Shown piece after piece: positions 1 through 11,100 of a DNA stretch of 64,000 nucleotides. The translations under genes and the position numbers were made by a program. The stretch's first letter is position 1. Each line of letters starts with the position of its first letter. This DNA comes from Ricordea florida (taxonomy: Eukaryota > Cnidaria > Anthozoa > Corallimorpharia > Ricordeidae), in the NCBI GenBank assembly GCA_949710005.1, contig OX453275.1:2919973-2983972 (forward strand), written 5' to 3'. The notes beneath the pieces were generated by a model. That model had not been told where the DNA came from. It saw only the letters and a program-made list of their open reading frames with translations, and searched no databases.

Positions 1-106
1 TTTGTCCCTGTTTCGCTCAAAAATCTCTGGACCATTCGACTTTTTACCATCTCTGAAATGGCAGCTACACACCCTCGAGTATTTGTTGGGTATTTTATCT
101 TCTCTT
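1..106 (-). CDS. THAP-domain protein, exon 2 (partial, runs off window)
   Basis: On the minus strand a pyrimidine-rich tract ending in CAG lies just upstream of position 106. The open frame that follows reads as the second half of a THAP zinc finger: SRVCSCHF supplies the Cys and His of the C2CH set, followed by GPEIFERN. The first base completes the Arg codon split at the end of exon 1, so the phase fits (2 nt + 1 nt) and the frame stays open to position 1. THAP domains bind DNA and occur in host transcription factors and in P-element-like transposases. The rest of the gene lies outside the window, so the two cannot be told apart. Confidence 0.75.
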
Positions 107-465
107 CTGTGGAAGGAGCAAATAGAAACCACCTTATCAGATGTAACGATATTCATATTAAAATAATAAACTTGTTAGACTTGACGGCCTAGAATGTTCA
201 GCCAACACATTGTGTTGTAAGAGAAATCTATCTTAATAACAGGTTAACAAACTAAGGTGAAGCGAAGGCACTTAACTGGGGAATCATAAAAGCAATGATA
301 GGTCTCGAGAGGTAAATAACACTGAGTTCGATTGTTTCGCATCGGCACAACTTCGTCCCAGTGAAACCCGAGTGAAGCGAATCATTCGGTAAACCTTACG
401 CTCAGAATCGACATATTGAAGTTGTATTCTTAGTAAAAAACACGATCGTGAATATTTTTACCAAC

Positions 466-587
466 CTTATCAGACGAATCCATCGTTTGTGTTCGTTTGT
501 TGCCTTTTGAGGACTTGGAAATGCGAAGAACCGGCAAGTATGGCTCTCTGACGCATGGTTACACGTTGGAGCAAAGCAGTAGACCAT
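466..587 (-). CDS. THAP-domain protein, exon 1
   Basis: ATG at 587-585 begins MVYCFAPTC, the canonical THAP start with the first two zinc-binding cysteines (C4, C9). It continues to FFAFPSP and KRWIRLIR, matching the family's F..FP and W...I(R) core. The exon is 122 bp (40 codons + 2 nt) and ends in a donor AAG|GTTGGT. The 359-bp intron (107-465) joins it in phase to the exon at 1-106. Together they give about 76 residues of a domain that is normally about 90. THAP proteins act in the nucleus as sequence-specific DNA binders. Nothing downstream is visible, so host factor versus transposon origin is open. Confidence 0.75.
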
Positions 588-3095
588 TTATGACCGTTTG
601 GACCTTTCTTTTTAGACAAAAGCGTCAATTGTGACAACGCAATTGACTGTTCCACCCGCAGATCTTCCTCTTGAGTGATTTTTTAAAACAATTACAGGAT
701 TTTTAAGTGCTTTGACTTTTCAACAAAGAAAACGTGACCTACGCGCTCTTGATCATCTGCATTGTTTAGAACTGAGTTTTTTAGCGCCATGGCAACGTGA
801 CGTCACACTTTAGGACTCTATTGAACCACCGAAAAGGTTAATTAATTCGCGTGGAACGGTATGTTAATTGAACAATGTCAAGGGGCAGCCACGTGGTACG
901 AGTCACGAATAAAGGTGTCCTTTGTTGACCTCTGTTCAAAATTATCGAAAATTGCGTAACACCTAATGACACTAAAACCGGTGTCCTTGCGGATTTGGAC
1001 GCAAGGGAATTATATGCTGGAGTCTTTTCAGTGGAAAGTTGTTCCAACGATTTCATTTTGTTATTGTTTAAACTCAGTGAAAGAATCCGCCTTTAACTTG
1101 GTCGCTTATAAACACCTTGTACAAAAAGCTGGTGTCAGTTTCAATTAAAATATCGATAACTTTCTCCCGTGGGGTCTTTAGCGGGATGAAGTAAACGTGC
1201 CTCGAAAAGATAAGGACGATAAGTTATCTCTGCCTCTGCTAAAAAGTATACAATTTACAGTTGATGACTGACGAAGTCTCAACAGTTGCGGAACGTTTGA
1301 CATCTTGAAAGCAAAATGTTTCAATTTCACCAGCTCCTACACGGCGCCCAGCACTTCCTGAGCTCACTGATTTCACAACAAAAGATTCTCGCGCACATGA
1401 TGATACCTTTTTACTCCAGGAAAAATTTGGAGAATTTCGATTGATTTTTGCTCTTCACGCCTCGCTCCGTTCGTTTTAATTTTTTTACACCTCTCGCGAG
1501 AATTATAATTTCTTTGTCTCTTCATCGCGTAAAGCATTGGCCAAATATTTTATTGCATATGAACAATGTTATATGCCGATATCTAAAAGAACTAAAATGT
1601 CACAGCAAAGTTCTCAAGAAAATGTTTAACAGCTGTCAAGAGTCGAAAGACATTTACATAAGCAGACATTGCTCCTGTTGAGCGTGGGATAAACATTACT
1701 TTGCCTCTGGAACTACAATAACAATTACCTTAAGCAAGAATAATTTCATTTCTTCATTTCTTTGCCTCATATGCTTGATCCCGGTTTGCGTGTCTGGATG
1801 CAGGCAGCCTAAACAAAACTCTGTTGTTGGCTTTGTGTAATGATACAAGATAATCGATATCAACTTATCATTTATAGTTACCACTCGCGTGTTGTTATTC
1901 TAAACAACGCCTTGTCGTAACTCTCATTTATCTGCTATACATAAACACTACCAAGACAACGTAAACTGATCTCTCGTAAGGCTGTGGAGCGACTCGTTCT
2001 GAAAACGCTCAACTTCTTTAAGTGTTGGTCTAACGGCGTCTTCGCTTGTATGTGATTTCATCGCCCTAGAAATGGAATCCGTGCTTTCAACACGGCGACA
2101 ACAGCTTCTGTAAATGCTTACTGTGCTCAACTGCTCTACTCTACGCATGCGCAGGTCTGACTGGGATTTGACGTGGCAATCCCGTTTACTGAGCGAAAAA
2201 AAAACAACAAACGTAGCCGAAATTTCAACCCAGGCACTGCCACTGCCTTGGTAACAACAAAATGGCTGCAAGAAAAACTTAATAATGATAAAATTTCGCT
2301 GTTAATATTAAAGATTGTTATTGAAATATCGACTTGTCAATATGTCAAGAAAATGTTAGCAACTCATTCACCAGATAACAGTTACTATGTGTGGAAATGC
2401 ACCAAATTTGCTTGGGTGGGTACCTTAAGCTACATTTGGGAGGTGGCTTGCGTAGTCCACTGGGTTGTTTGCGAGTTCTTTATTTCGGCCACGAGGCAAG
2501 TTTCCACTATCCCCATTCTCCTCTCTCTCTCTCTCTCTTTAGAAGTTCAGCCACCAAAACAAAGCACTTGCGCGCAAAATTCCACCAAGTACGTGCACCA
2601 CAATGACCCCGCATTAGACTATCGAATTTCTGTAAGTAACTCTTCCCGTAAGCTATACTTGTTTTAAAAGCGCGTCTCGTAGAGTTAAAACAGCTCATTC
2701 AATATTACGTTTCCTGATGGTTACCAGAATATCATATTCGACGAGTTGGACTAGGATCGATATACGAAGGGCGGCTAGATTCTTCTCAAAATCAATGCCA
2801 GCTAAAAATTATATCTCACTTTGTTTAGATGGTTTACTTTACAGGTTTCAAATGGCTTGGTCGGTGTCAACAATTACGCAGCCATACCTTACAACAAGAC
2901 TCTCGAATGAAGTTCGTACAGACGAATACACCCGGAATTCTAAGCTCGTGGACCTCTTTTGCCGATTGGTGTAAAAGATAATGAGTTATTTAATCGAGTC
3001 ATTTTTATTAAGTGCTATGGAAAATCGATAGAGTTAAAGAATAGCTTCTGCACTCAAACTTGGTTTTTCTGTTTTGAAACTGTTCATACTAACAT
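588..3095. other. Intergenic region without a supported gene
   Basis: This is the upstream side of the THAP gene plus about 2 kb of AT-rich DNA. Short open frames occur on both strands but lack good starts or family signatures. A (CT)n run at about 2520-2538 precedes a possible but unproven exon at about 2541-2630 (listed among the rejected items). Confidence 0.5.
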
Positions 3096-4628
3096 GATCT
3101 AACAAGGCTTTTGCTGTGAAACTTTGCAGCTTCTGTTGTGACACTTTTACAGTGATTGCATTACGACATAGGACAAGGCTTTTGCTGTGAAACTTTGCAG
3201 CTTCTGTTGTGAAACTTTTACGGTGATTGCATGACAACATAGGACAGGACTTTTGCTGTGAAACTTTGCAGCTTTTGTTGTGAAACTTTCACGGTGATTG
3301 CATTACAACATACGACAAGGCTTTTGCTGTGAAACTTTGCAGCTTCTGTTGTGAAACTTTTACGGTGATTGCATTACAACATACTACAAGGTTTTTGCTG
3401 TGAAACTTTGCAGCTTCTGTTGTGAAACTTTTACGGTGATTGCATGACAACATAGGACAAGGCTTTTGCTGTGAAACTTTGCAGCTTCTGTGGTGAAACT
3501 TTTACGGTGATTGCATGACAACATAGGACAAGGCTTTTGCTGTGAAACTTTGCAGCTTCTGTTGTGAAACTTTTACGGTGATTGCATTACAACATACGAC
3601 TTCCAACAAACGACAATGGCTTTGCTGTGAAACTTTGAGCTTCTTTGAGCTTCTGTTGTAAAACTTTTACGTTTATTGCAATACAACATACGACAATAGC
3701 TTTTGCTGTGAAACTTTGCAGCTTCTGTTGTGAAACTTTTACGGTGATTGCATGACAACATACTACAAGGCTTTTGCTGTGAAACTTTGCAGCTTCTGTT
3801 GTGAAACTTTTACGGTGATTGCATGACAACATACGACAATAGCTTTTGCTGTGAAACTTTGCAGCTTCTGTTGTGAAACTTTTACGGTGATTGCATTACA
3901 ACATACGAGAAGGCTTTTGCTGTGAAACTTTACAGCTTCTGTTGTGAAACTTTTACGGTGATTGCATGACAACATAGGACAAGGCCTTTGCTGTGAAACT
4001 TTGCAGCTTCTGTTGTGAAACTTTTACGGTGATTGCATTACAACATACGACTTCCAACAAACGACAATGGCTTTGCTGTGAAACTTTGAGCTTCTTTGAG
4101 CTTCTGTTGTGAAACTTTTACGTTTATTGCAATACAACATACGACAATAGCTTTTGCTGTGAAACTTTGCAGCTTCTGTTGTGAAACTTTTACGGTGATT
4201 GCATGACAACATACTACAAGGCTTTTGCTGTGAAACTTTGCAGCTTCTGTTGTGAAACTTTTACGGTGATTGCATGACAACATACGACAATAGCTTTTGC
4301 TGTGAAACTTTGCAGCTTCTGTTGTGAAACTTTTACGGTGATTGCATTACAACATACGAGAAGGCTTTGCTGTGAAACTTTGCAGCTTCTGTTGTGAAAC
4401 TTTTACGGTGATTGCATGACAACATACGACAAGGCTTTTCTGTGAAACTTTGCAGCTTCTGTTGTGAAACTTTTACGGTGATTGCATGACAACATACGAC
4501 AAGGCTTTTGCTGTGAAACTTTGCAGCTTCTGTTGTGAAACTTTTACGGTGATTGCATGACAACATACGACAAGGCTTTTGCTGTTAAATCTTTGCAGCT
4601 TCTGTTGTGAAACTTTTACGGTGATTTT
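3096..4628. repeat. 71-bp minisatellite array, about 21 units
   Basis: Near-identical units of about 71 bp run head to tail. Each contains two copies of TGTGAAACTTT about 24 bp apart, then ACGGTGATTGCATGACAAC. Units are largely uninterrupted, with single-base variants (CATGAC or CATTAC, TACGAC or TAGGAC). Two variant units carry an extra GACTTCCAACAAACGACAA segment and a duplicated GAGCTTCTTT. They sit 451 bp apart, which marks a higher-order duplication (about 3573-4023 copied to 4024-4474). Because 71 is not a multiple of 3, the open frames seen across the array are by-products rather than genes. Confidence 0.95.
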
Positions 4629-5169
4629 TGCAAGTTCTATTCAGAGTTCTGCGGCAATTACAATGTTTGGTCAGCTTGACCTTTTTTTTACATTGTACTG
4701 AATTGAAATCCTTTCGTTTTTCGTAGATTTATTTTTTGGGCTCCTAGGCTAAGGAGAACAACCATGGAGGACACTGGCCAAAAAAGGCGTAGTGAGAGAA
4801 CTGTACAGCAGTAGGTTGGAGTGCCTTTAACATCTTATAGATAAACGTAAACGTAAGGTGACTTTACCGGACAATTAGTCGGAGACGTTTAAGTGAAAAC
4901 TTGTAAGAATTAACGTGTATAAATCGTAATAAGAAAAAATCATCAAAAGATATTCACGAAAGTTCGGATGAAGCTGGGTTTTCGACTACTTTATCGAAAC
5001 TAATCTTTAGTTTGTTTTGGTTTTGGCAGGAAAGGGAATTTGAAAGACTCCTTAAAACCAGAAATGACCTGCTCTGGCAGATTTAAGGTAATTTGCAATT
5101 TTAATTTTGTATAACCATTGCTGTACTCTTAAGATGTTTGATACACTATGAAACCAATTTGACAGCATG

Positions 5170-5273
5170 ACACGATTTTAATAATAATAATAATAATAAT
5201 AATTATTATTATACAGGATACTACTACTACTACTAATAATAATAATTATACTACTACTACTACTACTACTACA

Positions 5274-5316
<43 letters not shown>

Positions 5317-5342
5317 ATAATAATAATAATAATAATAATAAT
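5170..5342. repeat. Compound trinucleotide microsatellite (AAT)n/(ACT)n
   Basis: Runs of AAT/ATT alternate with a long ACT run and return to AAT. The array lies about 0.6 kb upstream of the large transposon gene. It is simple-sequence DNA with no coding potential. Confidence 0.95.
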
Positions 5343-5923
5343 CGAATATTAATTGTAAACAGGATAAAGGAGTTACAGAGGTCCTGCGCTACAATAAGGA
5401 AATAAAATATTTCTTTGTAAATATGATTTTTATGCCCTTTCTCTGCTTGCGTATTGATTTATTCGGAGAGGGCCTAGGACTTGCAGGGAAGGTATAAGCA
5501 CAATGCAGTTGAACCCCCTGTAAAGGTTTCGGGTAGCTCACATGATCTACCAAGCCATGTGTTGTAATAAACAAATAAAAAATTAATTAATTAATTAAAT
5601 AATAAAAATTATTGCAATGGTGACCATCACCATCCTGAAGAAAAGTAAAATCAAACAAAAATTTCGCAACACACTTGATTCATAAACCAAAAATGAAAAA
5701 TATACCTGCCACTTAAATAACCAAAAATGGCTTGGAAGTAAATTCGTGCAGACAATAAATAATGATGTCGCTTTTTTTGTCTCGTGTTACCACGGTAACA
5801 CGAAAATTTGGTGTGGGTACCTTTGGCGCGGGATAGTATTTCGTGTACGATCTCACGTGAGGTTACGAAGCGACAAGTGAACAAAGTTAAAACAATTAAT
5901 ATGTATTGTAAATTCGTTGTTAG
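5343..5923. other. 5' flank of the RFX/DDE/Ulp1 element
   Basis: This is non-coding, AT-rich DNA with an inverted CACGTGAG-like stretch near 5850-5865 that could belong to the element's promoter. I could not find a matching terminal inverted repeat downstream of 13086, so the element's left end is undefined. An upstream exon is likely here or further left, because the first winged-helix domain already starts before the first ATG (5945). Confidence 0.4.
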
Positions 5924-7966
5924 GTTGCGGACGTAGAGCGTTGGATGATGGACTGTTTGACCGAAGTGGAAGGTGACTGCAACACGATCCCAAAAGAGGA
6001 GCTGTGGGGAAGCTTCTTCGCTTACATGAATGGTGGTCTGGTGAGCAGAGAAAAGTTTTTTTCTTGCCTTGGTATTGCACTGTCAAACGTAGGTTACAAA
6101 ACGGTTAAACCAGTGCTCAAGAAGGGGCGTCGTTCAGCATACAGGGGTTTAGCTTTCAAGGCCGATAACAATTCATTAAAATCAGTTACGTCTTCTGATG
6201 TGTCACATACGAAGAAAGCAAAGAGCACCCTTGACGCCAAAACAGTTCAGCAATGGATGGAGGCGTTCTATTGCGAGGGAGGGGAAAAGGACTTCATCGC
6301 CAAAGAAGAAATCTGGATGAAGTTTAGAACAAATTTGCAAACGGAGGAAAAAGAAGAAAGGCCCCCATTTTTTTCTCTACTAGGAAATACTGTTTTTAAC
6401 AATCCTCCATTTTTAAAGGTACAACCATGGAAAAAACAAGGAAAAGTTTCTTACTATCAAAACTTGCGAAACAGGTTCCTGGAAAGCCGAGAAAGAGAAG
6501 AATCGACATCGGCGAGAGCCTTAGATGATGATGACGATGATGATGATGATACGTCCACATCAGAAACAGCTTACAGGTCCCTGGAAAGCCGAGAAAGAGA
6601 AGAATCGACATCGGCGATAGCCTTAGATGATGACGATGATGATGATGATAATGATGGAGATGATACGTCCACATCAGAAACAGCTTACAGGTCCCTGGAA
6701 AGCCGAGAAAGAGAAGAATCGACATCGGCGATAGCCTTAGATGATGACGATGATGATGTTGATAATGATGGAGATGATACGTCCACATCAGAAACAGCTT
6801 ACAGGTCCCTGGAAAGCCGAGAAAGAGAAGAATCGACATCGGCGATAGCCTTAGATGATGACGATGATGATGATGATACGTCCACATCAGAAACAGCTTA
6901 CAAATCTAACGAGACCCATAATTCAACAAAACATCAAGCTACGAAGATAGAAAAATCTGACTGTGATGACAGCTCTGGAAATGGAGGGTTTTGCGCTGGT
7001 CCTGATGCGGATTCCTGTGAGAGTCTAAACGTTCAAAATAGGTGCTTGGCAAGTCGAGGACAGTCAGAAATTGCGATAATTTGTGGTGACGTTAATGACG
7101 TTGATGAGTCGTGCCACGAAGAGTTTCCACCACAGGAAGTTGAGGGCAACAATGACACCTACCAAGATGATGACGACAACAAATCTGACGAGGCCCATTG
7201 TTCAATGAAACGTCCAGCCACGAAGGCACGGAAATTGGACTCCGATGACAAACCTGGAAATTCCACCGAAATTGAACCGGCCAGCGGCAGAACTAAAGAA
7301 CTGAACACAGATGAACTTTTCCAGAAGTACCACAAACACCTGGACCGATTATTCCCAAGACATCTTCCTGGAAAGCCGTCATCCTTTAAGGACTACCTCA
7401 GATCTGTGTTTCCTGACTCCAAGGATTTCGTCGTGGAAAGGGCAAGCATACATTCCTCCTCTAGCACGGCATCAACGTACAGAGATTCACGCATTAGAGC
7501 ATTTATGACGGCGACATTTCCACCTGTAAAGGTTGGAAGTCTTGCAGGCGAAGTTAGCGACTTATCTTTCCAAGGTGACATCTTTCCGCAGTTCACCCAT
7601 GTAACGAAAGGGAATTTCAAGTGTGCCGTCTGCATCCCATACTTACGTTGGGCGATTTTGAATAACCATCCACATTCCGTTGCACGATCAAAAAAGGCAA
7701 CCACCGATACAATCATTGATGGCACCGCAGAGCTCGAATTTTCTGGCTTGGTGCAAGTTCAGGAGCATAGTACGTCAAAGTGTCATATCGAAGCCTGCCG
7801 ATTTTGGAAACAAGATAAATTGGAGGTGCCCACCGCAGGACAAATGCCTAAGAAAGAATGTGCACAACAGAGCAAGAGTATTGCCGACTACTTCGTGCGG
7901 AAATCGAAGCCTTTAAACTGGTATCGACCTCAGAGTCGCAACATCACAAATCCCAAAAAGAAAAGG
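5924..7966 (+). CDS. Segment 1: tandem RFX-like winged helices, acidic repeats, PIP-like tail
   Basis: The segment is open from 5924, just after an AG, and the first ATG is at 5945. The first winged-helix copy begins VERWM before that ATG, so a spliced upstream start is likely. Counting from 5945, residues 1-72 and about 99-182 are two homologous domains sharing W(M)...I(A/P)KEE(I/L)W..F and a terminal YR/YQ-L pattern, resembling RFX-type DNA-binding winged helices. Residues about 178-320 hold four Asp-rich repeats. A conserved block at about 455-620 includes CAVC...H-x-H and CHIEAC, a possible zinc-binding patch. KSIADYF (about 644-650) resembles a PCNA-interacting box lacking the usual Gln, followed by basic residues. 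The frame ends at TGA 7967-7969 immediately after a Lys-rich run. Confidence 0.65.
6478..6899 (+). repeat. Four in-frame tandem repeats encoding Ser/Glu and poly-Asp
   Basis: Four copies of a unit of about 90-106 bp encode LESREREESTSA, then 8-9 Asp or Asp-rich residues, then TSTSETAYRS. Units differ mainly in the length of the GAT/GAC run and in an optional NDGDD insertion, and every length change is a multiple of three. This is an acidic, disordered linker between the winged helices and the rest of the protein. Confidence 0.9.
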
Positions 7967-8194
7967 TGAGGTGCCATTACCTCTGGGACTCTGAGGTCGT
8001 TAAAGAATTTGCCAGTGATCTACAAATAAGAAGAACGACTCCAAAGAAAATCTTCCAGAAACGGCTGAAAGATGGAAACATCAAATGTTACAAAGAAGAA
8101 CCTGGACACTCCGCCTGTTCGAATTATAAGGACTGGAAAGTGAAACATACTATGGAAGCCATCAATCTCAAAGAAGAAGCCCAATCTAAAGTTA
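7955..8194 (+). CDS. Segment 2: basic linker in a shifted frame
   Basis: Where frame 2 stops at 7967, frame 1 is open and reads as ordinary protein (VRCHYLWDSEVVKEF, then TTPKKIFQKRLKDG) until TGA at 8197. It contains spaced Cys and Trp residues and many Lys/Glu. Frame 2 has several stops here. An intron with donor AAAG|GTGAGG (7966) and acceptor CAG (8233) was tested and rejected because the phases do not match and it would remove the CxxC motif at 8213-8224. One-base indels in A-runs at each end are the simplest explanation. Confidence 0.5.
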
Positions 8195-11100
8195 GGTGAT
8201 CACCCCTTTACCTGTGATAATTGTTACCTACAGCTCCGTGAGTTGAAAGACATAATCCAACATCGAAAATCTGGTAGCCTACACACAAAGACTAACAGGC
8301 TTGGGCTATCTGGTTTCAATAAACGTTACGCCAAGAGGGGTGAGGCCGTCGATGCATTGGAAATTGAGACGCAAAAACGCAAGTTATCTGAATCAAAAGT
8401 GAGGCAGTTGGTTAAAGCGACATTATCTCCGAAAGAGTGGGAAGAAAGTCTTCACAACGCTTGTCTCAACGGGGAAGACCAAATGCTTGTAATTAATCTT
8501 GTTCGTCTACTCAGAATGGGCGTATCAGAACGCAACCCCGTGCAGCTACTAGTTATTCGAAATTTAGTGTCCAAGCTTCAGAAAGCCAACAACCACCATT
8601 ACCTTGACTTGGTTAAAGATATCAGTGGTATTTTCAAAAACGAGCTTGGTCCCACCAATTACTCTCTTCTCGCCGACATATTTGGTCTCGCAAAAGAAAC
8701 GACGGCTGCGCAACATTCTTCTCAGATAAGGATAGATCCTGGGATAAACGTGGACGTGATGGATTTGGCAGCTGTAACTTTCAGTGGTCTTCCTGTGAAT
8801 GAAAGTAATGATGGTGCAAGATGTCTCCGTTTTCTTGAGCCCCGCAAATTGAAAAATGGAGAGGTCATCTTAGTTGGAAAAATCTGGGATCCTGATGTCA
8901 GCTCTTGGCATGAACAAAACCTTCCCATACCAAGGAAAGATGAGAAAAAGAACGATCCAGATGATTTCACCGCCCTAAAAAGGCTTACGGATGACCTGAT
9001 AACAAGAGACCAATTGGCGAAAACTGTGTCTGTGCACAACCTCACTGCCATCGCATCACTGAACAAGCCGACGATCATAAATTGCATGTGGCCAAACCCT
9101 GACCGTGGCTACAGAGCGCAACATCTCCTGCAGTACTGGGCGGCTCTCCGGAAAGCCTGCTATTACGATAACTCTGGAGATGTTTGCAAAACGCCAATAA
9201 GTTTAATAGGCTATTCTACCGATTCTGCAGGTTTTTCTTTGGCGGCAGCAATTCAGTTGATGACGCCCACAGAGGAGGAGATTAGAGACGGGGTCCTATA
9301 TCTTGCTCTTGGCATTGAAGAGGAAGAGTTTGCATCTCCATATTATTGGCGTTTTCCCTCAATCGCGTACTTGGACTACGACCATGAGCAGCGGCTTTTT
9401 CTAAAGAATTTGAAGTACGTCACACGCGAGTTGACCTTCTGGGAAGATGAGGGGAAGCCAGCGAGGATTGCAACAATAAGACATCTCCAAGATCTTAAAC
9501 ATAGATGCCAACAGTTAGGCCTAGACTGTGGATTCAATGCCTCTGATCTGCTGCTGGTCTACTTTTGTGACCAGAACTCAGACGCCTGCCAAAGACTGTT
9601 CACGATCCGTATCGCCGATCTACTTGACAAGTATGTTCCTGGCTCAAACGGTACCAGTCTTTATATAAGAGCAGTTTATCATCTGATACAGCCTTTTAGA
9701 GTCCCAGATTTTGGATCGCCTGAGGACGTGCAGAAATCAGTTTCTTGTGCCATAACGATATTTCGTTTGTGGAAAAAAGTCCTAGAATTGAGAAAACTTC
9801 TCCTTCATTCCAAACCTGGTGCAAAGATTAATCCCTCAAGGCGCGGAAAATTCATTACCTATGGATGTTACAGGACTGCCGAGATCCTCTTCGCTGCTGC
9901 AACGATTCACCAACTTGCAATGTTCCTACATTTCAAGAACCTTGGACCCGCCTGGGCATCCCCGTACAATTCTGGAACGAAAACGACCGAAAGAATCATA
10001 GGAGAAATGCAGGGGAAAACAACCGAGATTCAGAATCTGGACTCCCAGCCAACGTTTGGAAACATGCTGGAGAGGTGTTCGAAGGTCCAATTCAATCTAA
10101 ATGCAAAGCAACGTCCTGCCTCTGCTGGTGCCAGTGTGAAAGCGTCGAGTAAGAGAAAGAATATTTCTTTTGCATTCAAGGAAAGAAAGCACATTAGCAA
10201 CTACAAGTACCCAGAAGACTTCTCGAGTTTCAGAGAGGCGCAAGTAAGAGCTCACAGGGAAGGAGTGAAATATGGTCAGGCCCTTTTTTCCAAATACGTG
10301 CCTGAGAAATGTGTTAATCTCCTAAAAGAAACTGGAAACTGGGACACACCGTACAAGTACGCAAAGCCACCTGGATTCAAAGTCGTCGATTGTAATCTTC
10401 CCAAGGATTTTAACAACTTGGGCAAATCGTTCGTATACTCCACCTTGGAAGACCTCGAGTCTAAGTGCAGTGATGACAAAGAGGAAGTAGAATCAAACGT
10501 AAATGACTTAGAAGAAGAAATCACCGTTTGCAGCGACAGAGAAGACCAGAAAGACCAAGAAGTAAATAGGATCATAGAAGAAGAAAGCGAAGATGAAAGG
10601 ACGGAAGTAGGTGGACGTAGCTGGAAGATCAGCAAACGTACTAATGGAAGCTTGACTTACTTGCACATAAAGCAAGCACTGAAGCTGTTATTGCCACGCG
10701 AATACATATCTCGATGTCGCCAGAAAAGGCATTGGGCGTCCAAGTATCTTCCGGGAAAGGAACCTGTCAACCCCAAGCACGACATCTTCAAATACTGTGA
10801 CGTTGCTCTAAAGTTCGTGCAAGAAGGGAAAACCAAGTACCAAATTGGAAGAGTTGAGGCGATGGAATCAACAAAGGACGGCTCCGAGGTCATTAGTTTT
10901 CATTTGAAAAGCAAAGCTTCTGTGCGAATTAGATGTTCCTTGTATTCTCGGGATGAAAATGATTTGTATTTCGTTCCCGAAGACGTTCTTCTAACCAACT
11001 GGAAGTACCAATCCAGCATAATTGGAACAGTGGATCTGCCACTGACACCTCTAAAACAGGGAAAGTACACTTTGCATCCAGCATCCAAAGAAAATCTCCT

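Noticed and set aside
2173..2667. 164-codon open frame and a possible exon at about 2541-2630 (acceptor after a CT-run, donor TCT|GTAAGT)
   Set aside because: No ATG start, no recognisable domain, and no partner exon; a weak resemblance of KWLQEKL to sulfurtransferase N-termini was not enough.
3034..4566. Several minus-strand open frames with repeated peptides such as HRKSFTTEA
   Set aside because: They are produced by the 71-bp minisatellite read in rotating frames; no start context, splice signals or domain.
3096..4628. Regular repeat spacing resembling a CRISPR array
   Set aside because: Units are contiguous with no unique spacers, and the sequence is eukaryotic.
6396..6887. Minus-strand His-rich open frame
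   Set aside because: It is the reverse reading of the GAT/GAC acidic repeats.
7966..8233. Intron with donor AAAG|GTGAGG and acceptor CTACAG
   Set aside because: The phases do not join the two frame-2 segments, and the region between encodes protein-like sequence including a CxxC motif.
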